From: Meandrina meandrites
Lineage: Eukaryota > Cnidaria > Anthozoa > Scleractinia > Meandrinidae
Assembly: GCA_963693305.1 (NCBI GenBank)
Contig: OY855906.1
Location: 13,337,102-13,401,101, forward strand
Direction: 5' to 3'
Length of the DNA: 64,000 nucleotides
The notes under the pieces were generated by a model. It saw only the letters and a list, made by a program, of their open reading frames with translations. It made no database searches and was not told the origin of the DNA. The translations under genes and the position numbers were made by a program. How positions within the stretch are numbered: position 1 is the stretch's first letter; each line of letters begins with the position of its first letter. This document shows positions 25,699-33,843 of this stretch, piece after piece.

Positions 25699-28600
25699 CG
25701 AAGCGACGAGGGCAATTTGGAAAACTTTGAAAATGCAAGTGAAATTAATCCTTAATTGCACGAGGGCACATTGCGATTACGTGTTTATCACATAAAGGGC
25801 AAAATTGTGTACAAAAGAAAACTTTAACGAGGTCCGCCATGGCGTAAACCGGTTGGCAAGAATATTTGCTCGTAGCAAAATGACCACATAAAAAATCAAC
25901 TTAATATGTCGAGAAACAGTAAAAGTAAGCATAACACAGCATGTGCAATTCACTCATAATAGTTCCTTCACAGATAAAGCTGAATGCAGCTTAAATTTTA
26001 TTTACCTTTGTTTACGAGGCGTCCGACCGCGCAGAAATGCTGCATCGATGAAAGTCATAAACAAAGTGTCCGAACGAGCTTTAATAACTTCTTGAACCTG
26101 ACATTCTCCTTTCCACAGCGAAAACTGTAAGTACCAACAAAGTTTATGCCCTTTCCAGGCTCTGTTTCTAATAAGGCGAAGCAAGCAAAACGAAGACATG
26201 TTATCTTTCAGTGTCGATTCAGTGGTCTCAGCCGCCATGAATTTCTATTCTCCGTGTAGCGCCAATCGTCCTGAAGTTTTTTCGGGCTGTGACAAACGAA
26301 TTTGGATTGAAAAGTCCTCTCTCCATTCCACCAAGGCACCACTCATTTCTGCCTACCGATTTTCTTTCACATTTGATGAAATAACCGCATTTATATCAAA
26401 CTCGGATGCACTGCGTTTCTGAACTTTTTTCAAACTCATTTCAAGCGGGAAACCAACTCAGTGCAGAGGACGCGCGCTCAGCCAATCAGGATCAAGTAAT
26501 CATGCCCTCTTGATTACCAAAAAGTGCCCTCGTGATTAAGAAAAAATGCCCTCTGTCTCAACCAATCAGCGTTTAGTAATTTTGCCCCGTATGTGATAAA
26601 ATTAGGAATTCACTGCGATGATCGTTTATCACTTTCATATACATCCGCAGTTCATATATGAATCATTTCATATACATTAAATCTTGTTACTTGTGTCTAT
26701 CTGTCTATCTATGGTACATTGAGAACTTCTATTTTCAGTAAACAAAATGACATCATTTGGAAACCCGTTGTGTTACTGGAGTGCAATAAAGCCGAGAAAA
26801 AGGGCAAATTTAAATTGTGGCATGATGGCGAACCAGGAAAACATGTAGGTTGAAAACGGAACAATAATAGATAATGTAATAATAATTTAAAAAGTATGTA
26901 TAAAGAAACGCATCGACGCTCAGTTTTCATTGTTGTATTTTTTTGTTCTAAAGAAGACTTTATTGAACACTGAACTCCTGTTTGTTTCAAGACGGCATCA
27001 CTTAACAACTGTTACGCATGGCGCGTGCCATTAACTCAAAAAAAATATCTTGTGTATGCTAAACACATGCCACTGATTTTTTAATGCTGCACCTTGCTGT
27101 CTTTCCGTTAATTTACCGAATCACAGGCAAATTCTGTATGCCTACCTTAGGGCGCACTATTATTTTTTATGGCGCAATATACAGACAACTAAAAAAGACA
27201 GATCATGCGCATGCGGAGGTGTTGCAGCAACATTAGAGTTCACGCAAGATTCAAGTATGTTGCAAGAAAGAGTTTTTTTTTTTCAGTATAAAGTCGGTAC
27301 AGGAAAAAAAAGAATGTCAGCCTTGCAGCCAAAAACACGGCTGTTACACTACTTATTTAGCCTGTTGCAGTAGTTCGGTTAGTTGGGAGCAGAGCGAAAT
27401 ACGAGAAGCGAAAAATAAGGAGAGGTGTGTGGAGGAGAAGGCGTCCCCTCCGTTCGTCGCGCTAATCCTGTTTTGGCGCTGCTCTCCCAATGAACCGAAC
27501 GCCTAGAACAGCCTATTTCTTGTGTCGCGTTTCGTAATAATAATAATAATAATCAACTTTATTTATAGAGGGTAAACACATAACAGTAAAAAACTGACAA
27601 ACCAGTGGCCCTCTAATATAAAATACAATCGAGAACTAAAAATAATGCTAAAAATCTAACAATCTAAAATTACAAAATTTAGTTTAAAATACGCTATAAT
27701 ATAAAAACTAGGTAAAAATTACTCTAAAATGGCGAGATTGATATAAAAGAGTTAACTAAAAGGTAAAGTGATCTAAATGTTTGTATGTATCTTTAAAAAA
27801 TTTAAACGTAGCCTTCTTAAAACTTACTAAACTAGGCTTGTTCCTTATGGTGCTGGGTATAGTATTCCAGAGGCGTGTAGTCGATACTGTGAAAGACCTT
27901 CCGCCTTCTGACTCCCGTTTGAATCGGGGGCAGACAAGGTTTAGTAGTCCATGTCTGCTCGATCTTCCATTGATGTCGGCGTTTCTTATCAGCATCTGTG
28001 ACAAATAATATGGACAGTCCCCAGACAGTCGTTTGTATACCATTGATAACCTATTTACATTTGCCTCATGATAAAATGGAACCCAATCCAATTCTCTAAA
28101 CAGTTGTACGCTATTCGCTTTAGTATCCGCATTTAGTATTACACGTGCTGCGCGTTTCTGAAGTTTAAATACTCTTTGTAAATTCTCAGCAGAGCATGAA
28201 GTCCACACGGTTGATGCATATAGCATTGTCTGCTTGATCATAGCATTATAATAGAGTTTCCTTTGATCAAGAGGAAGAGAGCGTCTTATTTTTCGCAACA
28301 CGGCGATTCTCTGTGATAACTTCGTGCATAGATTTTCGACATGTTGGTCAAAGGTAAGCTGGCTGTCAATCGTGACCCCTAATAGTTTATGCGAGCTCAC
28401 TTGTTCAAGTTCAGTAGAATTTACGTGTAACTGCAGAGTGGACTGTTCCAGTTTCTTGCCTAACCGTTTACCAGTAACAAGCATGGATTTTGTTTTGGAT
28501 TCGTTTAGTATCATTTTGTTGTCTGCTGACCAGATCATAATTTCATCAATATCCGTCTGAAGGCCGTTTGAGATGTCGTTGGGTGCCGCCATATAATGGG

Positions 28601-31600
28601 TGGAGTAGCTAATAGTTGTGTCGTCGGCATAAATATCAACCACGGAGTGCTGCAAAGCTGCAGGTAGATCATTAATAAATACAAGGAATAAGATTGGACC
28701 TAAGATGCTGCCCTGTGGTACACCCAGTGTTAAGGCCCTCTGGGTAGAATAATATCCGTCTATGTTCACAAACTGGCGTCTACCACTCAAATAGTCACGG
28801 AACATGGGTAGGCTCCTTTCGCCTACACCAAGAGCCTTTAATTTTGACAGAAGCAGTTTATGGTCAATCAGATCAAATGCCTTTTTGTAGTCGATAAAAA
28901 CAAGTCCAGTGACTTTATCATTGTCGAGGTTGAACAATAACTGGTCTACCAATCGGATAAGCGCAGTTTCAGTGGAGTGAGATTTTCTAAACCCCGACTG
29001 AAGGGGGTGGAAAAAGTCATTCTCTCTCAGGAAGTTACACAAGTGTTCACATATGTGTTTCTCCAGCACTTTCGAGAGAATGGGGAGCACAGAAATCGGT
29101 CTATAGTTGTTCTTGTCGTTTCTGCTGCCGTTACCTTTAAAAACAGGGGTAACTTTTGCGATCTTCCAGGTAGTAGGAAACGTCTGTGTAGACAAGCCGT
29201 GGTTCAGCAACTTCGTCAGCGATGGTGCGATTGCTGGAGCAGCAATTCTGAGTATTTTGGCGCTGATACCGTCGTCTCCGGTGGCCTTATGGGTTGGAAT
29301 TGATAACAGTAACTCTACAACCCTCTTCTGTGTTATATTCGGGAGGTCAAATGCACTGATGTCCTGTCTGGCAGAGGTCACCGTTGAGGGGACAGTTAGC
29401 GAGCTAAGCCCAAGTGCGGCAACCAAGTTTTTCGGTTGATCAACAAAAAACGAGTTAAGTATCTCAGCAATGGTTTGCTTATCCGTGATATTTGTCTCGT
29501 TTTCTACAATTTCCTTTATTCCACTCTCAGCTCCTTTGTCGTCATTCGATAGACACTTGATTAGATTCCAAAGTTTCCTAGAGTTGTTCTTGTTTTCGGT
29601 GACTTTATCCTTGAAGTAAGATTGTTTTGTACTCCTGATAAGTTGAGTCACTGTGTTTTTCGCTCGCTTAAACGCATTCCAATCTCTTTCCGTTTGGCTT
29701 TTTCTAGCTTTGTTGAGAAGCTTGTCCCGAGCCTTTATCCCTTTCAGGATTTCAGTGTTGAACCATTTTGGCTGAATTTTGCGCTTTACTCTCTTTTGTT
29801 TCAGAGGGAGGTGTTCGTCAATAATGTCGTTAAATACGTTATACCAGGCGTCGACCACATCATTAGTATCCTCGAACACAAAGGCACAGTCCCAGGGGGC
29901 CTCATGCAGCGATGAAACAAATTGCTCTTTGTTAAGACCTTTTATGTCCCGATAAGTTATCGTCCTGTGCTGATCTTTATTGTTCTTTGGGCATTTAATG
30001 AGTTTCCTTGTAACAATAACTGGGAGGTGATCAGATATCCCAGAGGACATAACCCTCACACTGTGAAGCCGCTCCGGATGACTACTCCAAATGTGGTCAA
30101 GGCAGGTTTTTGACACGGGCCTGGTAATTTTATGCACAAGTTGAGACATATTCAAATTACGCATTGTTTTTAAAAGCGAGTGTTTCTGGACTTTCTTTGC
30201 ACATAAGAAATCAATATTAAAGTCGCCTAAAATAACGATTTCTCGATTCAGTAGATGTGCGTTTTCGATGTTCTTTCCAAGTCTCTTATCGTCTGCCGCT
30301 TTATATGAAGGAGGTCGATAGATGCCGGCAATGAGTAGGGGGCGCTTCGACTTGAAAGGGCAGGTTTCAAGCCATAAACACTCTAGATCGGTTGCTTCGA
30401 GGTCTTCGCGCCGTTTAACCTGCAGCGAACTGTTTACAAAGGCAAGAATCCCGCCTCCAGATCTCCCGATTCTATCTTTACGATGTAGATGGAATCCTGG
30501 GGTAGAATAAAATGAGTCAGGCACTTTCGCTGAGCAGAAAGTTTCGGTTAAGATCAGAATATCAGGCTTATCTTCTCCGTTGTTTGGATTTGTCAACTTG
30601 ACCCTGATCTCCTCCAGCTTGCAATCAGTAAGATGTTGAATATTCCAATGGCAAACTTTCAAGCCAACACCGCGGCTAGCCGCGCCAGGTCCCGGGTTTT
30701 GAGCAATATCTCCACATAGAATAAGAACATTCACGAACAGAAGGTCCCTGGTAAAGCGTAGAATAGCACTTGCCTTTAGATAATTACCAACCGTAATAAT
30801 GGCGGACCGCTTCGTCGATTGATTTCGCGTAGGAACGACGCTTGATAGCTCCCTTCCACAAGATAATTCGGCTGCTTGCCCATGAACACCAACATTAAGG
30901 TCAGAGTTACCAACCTTGTGAACTTTTTTACAGAGAAGGCTAAGCAAAAATACAATCTGGACGATTTTTAACGGAACGCGTGAAAGTCGCGCCATCGTTC
31001 ACCCAGGAACTTGTGTGTACTGTAGGACAACGCTTGTCTTACTACTGCGGTCTAAAACTCGTACTCAGCTTGTTTCATCAAGTGGGGTGGGCGGCGCGGT
31101 GGTTTAATGGTTTAGTACCTTGGGCTCCGGATGGAATGGTCTAGGTTCGAGTCCTGGCCGGGGCACTGCGTAGTGTTCTTGAGAAAGATACTTTACTCTC
31201 ATGGTGCCTCTCTCCACCAAGGTGTATAAATTGGTACCGGCGAATTAACTACTGGGGGTAACCCTGCAGTGGACTAGCATCCCATCCCAGGGGGTAGTAG
31301 AAATCACCAAACGATCGAAAAACCATTTTCACGCCAGAAGAACAAGGCAGAGCATCGTCAATCGCTAATTTTGTTAATTTTTAATTCACCAGTAAATCTT
31401 ATAATTATATAGCTGTCAGCAAATCCTATATTGTCAGTACAACTATTATCATTAATTTCTGAGAGCTGTCCAATCTAGAATAAATTTGGATAGTTTCAGT
31501 TAGGACTTTCACAAGGCACAAGCTGTCCAATTTAAGAAAAATAGGACAGTTTCTCTCAGCCAATCAAATGCAAGAATAAGCAACATGTGATAGAGACTAG

Positions 31601-33843
31601 CCAATCAGCACAAAGCGTAGCGTCCGCTCTGTAAACTGTTACTTGACAATGGTTTGACAATGGCGGAATTTAATCAGGGAGATTGGATAAAATTTCTATT
31701 TCCTTTGATCGTTTCAACAGTAGTAACGAAAATAAGAAATTCCTACGTTGTCAGAAGAGAAGCTTGCTAACCATGAGCTATACTACAAGCAACTCTTTGT
31801 TGTTTTTTGATGAAATTCGAAAAAAGGACAGCGACGAATCTAAACCGGAGAGTAGAAAGGAGGATGGCAAGAAGGTGTAAAGCTCGTTCGGACACTTTGT
31901 TGACGACTTTATCGATCGATCGATGTTGTATTTTCACCTTGTAGCAACCTTCACAAACTCAGGTGAATAAAATTGCACTGTTTCATTAAGCTTTATTTGT
32001 GAAGACAATGCTTTAAATGAGTTGCAGATGCTATGTTAACTTGCTATTACTATACATTTTCCGTTCTGGACATTAAAGCGTTTACCCTGGATTGTTTGAC
32101 TAGCTATATAATTAATAGGTAACAGGACTACATGCGTGTCCAATTTGGAAATAATTAGATTAAAAAATTCCTCTGACAGCAAAATTGGGCAGCATGTAGT
32201 CCTATTACGTATACAAATTTTATTTGTGGACTAGTAAACTTCGAGTAATTTTTGCAGGCTAAGGCAAAATACCACGGTCGTGTGGTCTCACTGTTTCGTT
32301 AAAGCGTGCCAGCTGAAATTGCTCGATGAGGTATGAATACATGTATACGATAATGTAGAATCTAGGAGATCAATAATGCCATTTGCATTTACCAGCGTTT
32401 TAAATTCAAACATTATGCCGTGAGAATAATGCTAAGTTACGTTTTGCCTTATTGCAGGTATTCAATCTGACGCATAAGTGCGCATGTGCGAATGCTTGTC
32501 TGCTAGGTCCCGCAGACCCCACTACTAGTAAGTTGAACGATAAACCACTTTTATAGCCATAGCGCCTGGCGCAGGTTTGAGTTTGAGTTTCAGTCATGAA
32601 ACGTCTTTAACATATTGAACCACACATAGTTCTCAACAAGTTCGCACGCTACGTCTTTTTAAAAAAGAAAGCATCACATTAACCAGTTAATTTAGTGTAA
32701 TTTTTCCTACTTAGTGTAAACAAAAAGGATGAATCCCCTTTTACAACTCACTAGATAGAAACAGTGAGTGCTACACCTGATCTTGTCGATTGCGTTTTGT
32801 ACCGTCAGTTTGTGCTGTTGGGTATGACCCAGTGGCATCGCCTTGTAGTTGGTTCTTTTGACTCCGGATGCAGCGATCCTGGTTCGATTCCTGCCAGAGT
32901 ATCAGTGGATACCAGCGAATTGTTGGGGCCAACCTGACAGAATGCTGGAAGGTAACCTGTGATGGAATAGCATCCAATCTAAAGGGAATAACAATACTCC
33001 TAGTTTCTTCATGCTACAGAAACCGGAGTTGCTTTCTTAGAGTTTCAAACATTTTCTTTAATAAAAGATACAAATAGTGCAATTCAAAGATGCGAAGATG
33101 CGGTCACAAAAGTTACCTTTATGTTTTCTTCATGTATTTTTAGCGTTCCATCTAAAAGATTTCCTACAAGAAAAACATTCTCTAATAATCGGTACGGAAG
33201 GAATAAATTTGACATGAACCATGAACGCTAAAATCAAGGAATCCCAGATGTGAGGAATGTCAGCAAACAAGGCTACCATCTGTTAATAAAACCCATACAA
33301 TACTCGATCGAAATTACAGTTGTGGATGGCGGTAAAATAATCGACTGGTCCCATGCATTGGTTACTTTCTCATAGGTTTTCCACTAAATGGTAGAAAGGG
33401 GAAGCTCGCATCTTTAGATTTCTGTAATATAGAAGTGTTTCTCAAAATGATATTTGAGGATTGATGATTTATGGGAAAGAGGAAGATTTCACTATGAATG
33501 TAACGATTTTCTTCTGTATACCGGTGTAGGTCCCCCGCCACTTAACAATGTAATTAAAGTAGTGCCAAGTGTTCTTGGAGGCGTTGGCTTTATTGTTATA
33601 TTTGTTGTCTGCTGGACACGATGTAGAAGGAGGAGGAGAAATGACGAGAATCAACCTCTATTGCGTGACAATGTTCAAAACGAGTTCCCTGTTTCAAGAC
33701 AAGGAAGTGAATTGTCTTCGGGAAGAGGCTCTGCAAGTTTAACCAAGTCTCCCTCGACAGGCTCATCGTGTAGCGACATCACAGTGTCCAAAAAGGATGA
33801 TCTCAACAACAAGATCAAGCCTTGTGCGGAAGTTCTCTGTTAA
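13994..33843 (+). CDS. Gene B: single-MRH type I membrane receptor, six coding exons
   Basis: Exons: 13981-14139 (ATG 13994), 15115-15217, 21401-21507, 26739-26844, 32458-32527, 33530-33843. They join to 281 residues with intron phases 2, 0, 2, 0, 1. The start follows an AG acceptor and CACTGCACC, shared with C and D. Order: signal peptide (about 30 residues, hydrophobic MYTVFLYTSIIY), MRH segments CVVTLDDNTYNMSSL, YEYSFNPC, ICRWVEDQ, VVLLECN and LTHKCACANAC, a very short linker, a membrane helix (VLGGVGFIVIFVVCW), RCRRRRR, dileucine motif ENQPLL (33646-33663), then GSSCSDITVS and terminal VLC. NMS is a possible N-glycosylation site. MRH families recognise or sort glycoproteins in ER, Golgi or endosomes; the exact role is unknown. 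Introns total about 19 kb, mostly transposons, including an intact antisense LINE in intron 4. Confidence 0.88.
14140..15114. other. Intron 1 of gene B
   Basis: No repeat family is recognised apart from a 16-bp inverted pair, TGTCCAGGATTGAACG near 14541 and its complement near 14708. The minus-strand ORFs here show no domain I recognise. Confidence 0.4.
15285..15689 (+). repeat. Tandem duplication of about 200 bp with a G-run difference
   Basis: 15285-15480 and 15481-15689 are adjacent near-copies, both starting AAACATTAGAAACAATGAAT and ending TTTCGCACGCGTTCTCT. In copy 1 the central motif has four G; in copy 2 it has a run of 20 G (15634-15653). It lies in intron 2 of gene B. Confidence 0.8.
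16060..16315. repeat. Cluster of CAAAGGT and TTTGAC/GTCAAA motifs
   Basis: About a dozen short, partly palindromic motifs (GCGTCAAAG, TTTGACACGAGT, ATCAAAGGTA) occur in both orientations within 250 bp. This resembles the subterminal repeats of a DNA transposon, but no outer termini or target duplication are clear. Confidence 0.4.
16473..17105. mobile_element. Kolobok-like foldback with TTAA TSD and a THAP-domain fragment
   Basis: Arms of about 280 bp (16473-16752 and 16826-17105) are almost perfect reverse complements, starting AGGAGAAGTTCACTCCAG. The element is flanked by TTAA (16469-16472, 17106-17109). A reading frame with ATG at 16745, at the inner end of the left arm, starts MPVCAAPCFSNRAS and continues through the loop to PFTFLSF, the look of a THAP zinc-finger N-terminus. 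Kolobok transposases carry THAP domains and duplicate TTAA, so this is best read as two inverted copies of a Kolobok 5' end. It is not a functional gene. Confidence 0.75.
17257..17799. mobile_element. Harbinger-like MITE, 543 bp, TTA TSD
   Basis: The ends are GGCCCTGTTTCTTTGTCG and its inverse CGACGTATTAACGGGGCC, imperfect. TTA lies on both sides (17254-17256, 17800-17802). Many copies of TCGAATTTAATT/AATTAAATTCGA occur inside. The three-base TWA duplication fits PIF/Harbinger. It lies in intron 2 of gene B. Confidence 0.65.
19272..20543. mobile_element. Mutator-like non-autonomous element, 1272 bp, 9-bp TSD
   Basis: TIRs of about 175 bp begin TAGCCTGCGTAGCAAGCGTT at both ends and stay highly similar. 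The target duplication is GTTATTGAT at 19263-19271 and 20544-20552. A 9-bp duplication with long TIRs is the pattern of Mutator-like elements. The interior (about 19450-20370) has no transposase domain. Short ORFs read through the TIRs are artefacts. It lies in intron 2 of gene B. Confidence 0.78.
22384..23170. mobile_element. TA-flanked DNA transposon with 42-bp TIRs
   Basis: GGGACTTTAAGATACACTAC through GCGCTACTACGGCTAC at the left is mirrored at the right end with one mismatch. TA flanks both sides, as in Tc1/mariner-type insertions. The interior lacks a recognisable transposase. It lies in intron 3 of gene B. Confidence 0.7.
24540..24682. repeat. Foldback hairpin
   Basis: ATATATCAAACAC with GAGAGTGTTTCAT on the left pairs with ATGAAACACTCTC and GTGTTTGATATAT on the right. 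This is a compact hairpin MITE in intron 3 of gene B. Confidence 0.6.
24768..24797. repeat. Perfect 30-bp palindrome
   Basis: CAGAAGTCCATAACT is followed directly by its exact reverse complement, with no spacer. Function unknown. Confidence 0.8.
24872..25529. mobile_element. TTAA-flanked MITE (658 bp), family with GGTGACCCCC cores
   Basis: The TIR is GGACGTTCGCGC, flanked by TTAA at 24868-24871 and 25530-25533. The core shares GCGCATCCTTACTGC, GCGCGCGC and two copies of GGTGACCCCC followed by an AT-rich run with the element at 55533-56176. TTAA targets suggest piggyBac or Kolobok relatives. Confidence 0.65.
25621..25780. repeat. Hairpin with 59-bp arms
   Basis: GTAATCGCA through AATGCAAGTGAAATTAATCC appears in opposite orientation around a GC-rich centre (CCCGAGTCGCGAAGCGACGA). 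Confidence 0.65.
27538..31010 (-). mobile_element. Near-complete, probably young CR1/L2-type LINE
   Basis: A minus-strand element with an uninterrupted ORF (30995-27756), a 3' UTR and a TTA/TAA microsatellite tail at about 27538-27553 preceded by AATAAA. The 5' boundary is uncertain, about 31010-31080, just next to a SINE. No second ORF or long 5' UTR is seen. It lies antisense in intron 4 of gene B. Confidence 0.85.
27756..30995 (-). CDS. LINE ORF: APE endonuclease plus reverse transcriptase, with 2A-like motif
   Basis: 1079 residues, no internal stop. Residues 1-25 are a hydrophobic, signal-like start. Residues 95-103 read GDIAQNPGP, matching the NPGP core of 2A translational-recoding peptides except Ala for the usual Glu. 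Residues about 112-330 are an APE-type endonuclease (CHWNIQHL, ILTETFC, ILGDFNIDF, SGISDHLPV). Residues about 560-830 are a reverse transcriptase (KVTPVFKGNGSRNDKNNYRP, VPQGSILGPILF) with intact catalytic YADD at residues 789-792 (28620-28631). The C-terminal segment has LQKRAARVIL and TRLWNTIPSTIR. Such proteins nick target DNA and copy element RNA in place. All key boxes are present, so the element may be active or recently active. Start chosen at the first Met before the signal-like segment. Confidence 0.92.
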   Translation of the reverse strand: MARLSRVPLKIVQIVFLLSLLCKKVHKVGNSDLNVGVHGQAAELSCGRELSSVVPTRNQSTKRSAIITVGNYLKASAILRFTRDLLFVNVLILCGDIAQNPGPGAASRGVGLKVCHWNIQHLTDCKLEEIRVKLTNPNNGEDKPDILILTETFCSAKVPDSFYSTPGFHLHRKDRIGRSGGGILAFVNSSLQVKRREDLEATDLECLWLETCPFKSKRPLLIAGIYRPPSYKAADDKRLGKNIENAHLLNREIVILGDFNIDFLCAKKVQKHSLLKTMRNLNMSQLVHKITRPVSKTCLDHIWSSHPERLHSVRVMSSGISDHLPVIVTRKLIKCPKNNKDQHRTITYRDIKGLNKEQFVSSLHEAPWDCAFVFEDTNDVVDAWYNVFNDIIDEHLPLKQKRVKRKIQPKWFNTEILKGIKARDKLLNKARKSQTERDWNAFKRAKNTVTQLIRSTKQSYFKDKVTENKNNSRKLWNLIKCLSNDDKGAESGIKEIVENETNITDKQTIAEILNSFFVDQPKNLVAALGLSSLTVPSTVTSARQDISAFDLPNITQKRVVELLLSIPTHKATGDDGISAKILRIAAPAIAPSLTKLLNHGLSTQTFPTTWKIAKVTPVFKGNGSRNDKNNYRPISVLPILSKVLEKHICEHLCNFLRENDFFHPLQSGFRKSHSTETALIRLVDQLLFNLDNDKVTGLVFIDYKKAFDLIDHKLLLSKLKALGVGERSLPMFRDYLSGRRQFVNIDGYYSTQRALTLGVPQGSILGPILFLVFINDLPAALQHSVVDIYADDTTISYSTHYMAAPNDISNGLQTDIDEIMIWSADNKMILNESKTKSMLVTGKRLGKKLEQSTLQLHVNSTELEQVSSHKLLGVTIDSQLTFDQHVENLCTKLSQRIAVLRKIRRSLPLDQRKLYYNAMIKQTMLYASTVWTSCSAENLQRVFKLQKRAARVILNADTKANSVQLFRELDWVPFYHEANVNRLSMVYKRLSGDCPYYLSQMLIRNADINGRSSRHGLLNLVCPRFKRESEGGRSFTVSTTRLWNTIPSTIRNKPSLVSFKKATFKFFKDTYKHLDHFTF
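31087..31320 (+). mobile_element. SINE with tRNA-like head, copy 1
   Basis: The head contains a box A-like TGGTTTAATGGTTTAGTACC and box B GGTTCGAGTCC. The body has ACTTTACTCTCATGGTGCCT, CTCTCCACC, ATAAATTGGTACCGGCGAAT and GACTAGCATCCCATCC. The body recurs in three other places in this window. It sits immediately beside the 5' end of the LINE. Confidence 0.75.
32815..33015 (+). mobile_element. SINE with tRNA-like head, diverged copy 2
   Basis: Contains GACCCAGTGGCATCGCCTTG, box B-like GGTTCGATTCC, ATACCAGCGAATTGTTGGGG, GGAATAGCATCC and CTTCATGCTACAGAAACCGG, the same order as the other copies but with many changes. It lies in intron 5 of gene B. Confidence 0.65.

Larger units (their letters stand above)
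24831..26630. mobile_element. Outer inverted-repeat element carrying a nested insertion
   Basis: GAAAGTGACAAATGATCATC at about 24831 and its near inverse at about 26594-26630 form TIRs of about 37 bp. Within lie a nested TTAA element (24872-25529), a 160-bp hairpin (25621-25780) and about 800 bp without recognisable genes. The right flank has TTCATATA repeats that may be part of the end. It lies in intron 3 of gene B. Confidence 0.55.

Noticed and set aside
31087..31165. Functional tRNA gene
   Set aside because: Box A and box B are present, but the sequence continues into a SINE body shared with three other sites and the cloverleaf stems do not pair well.
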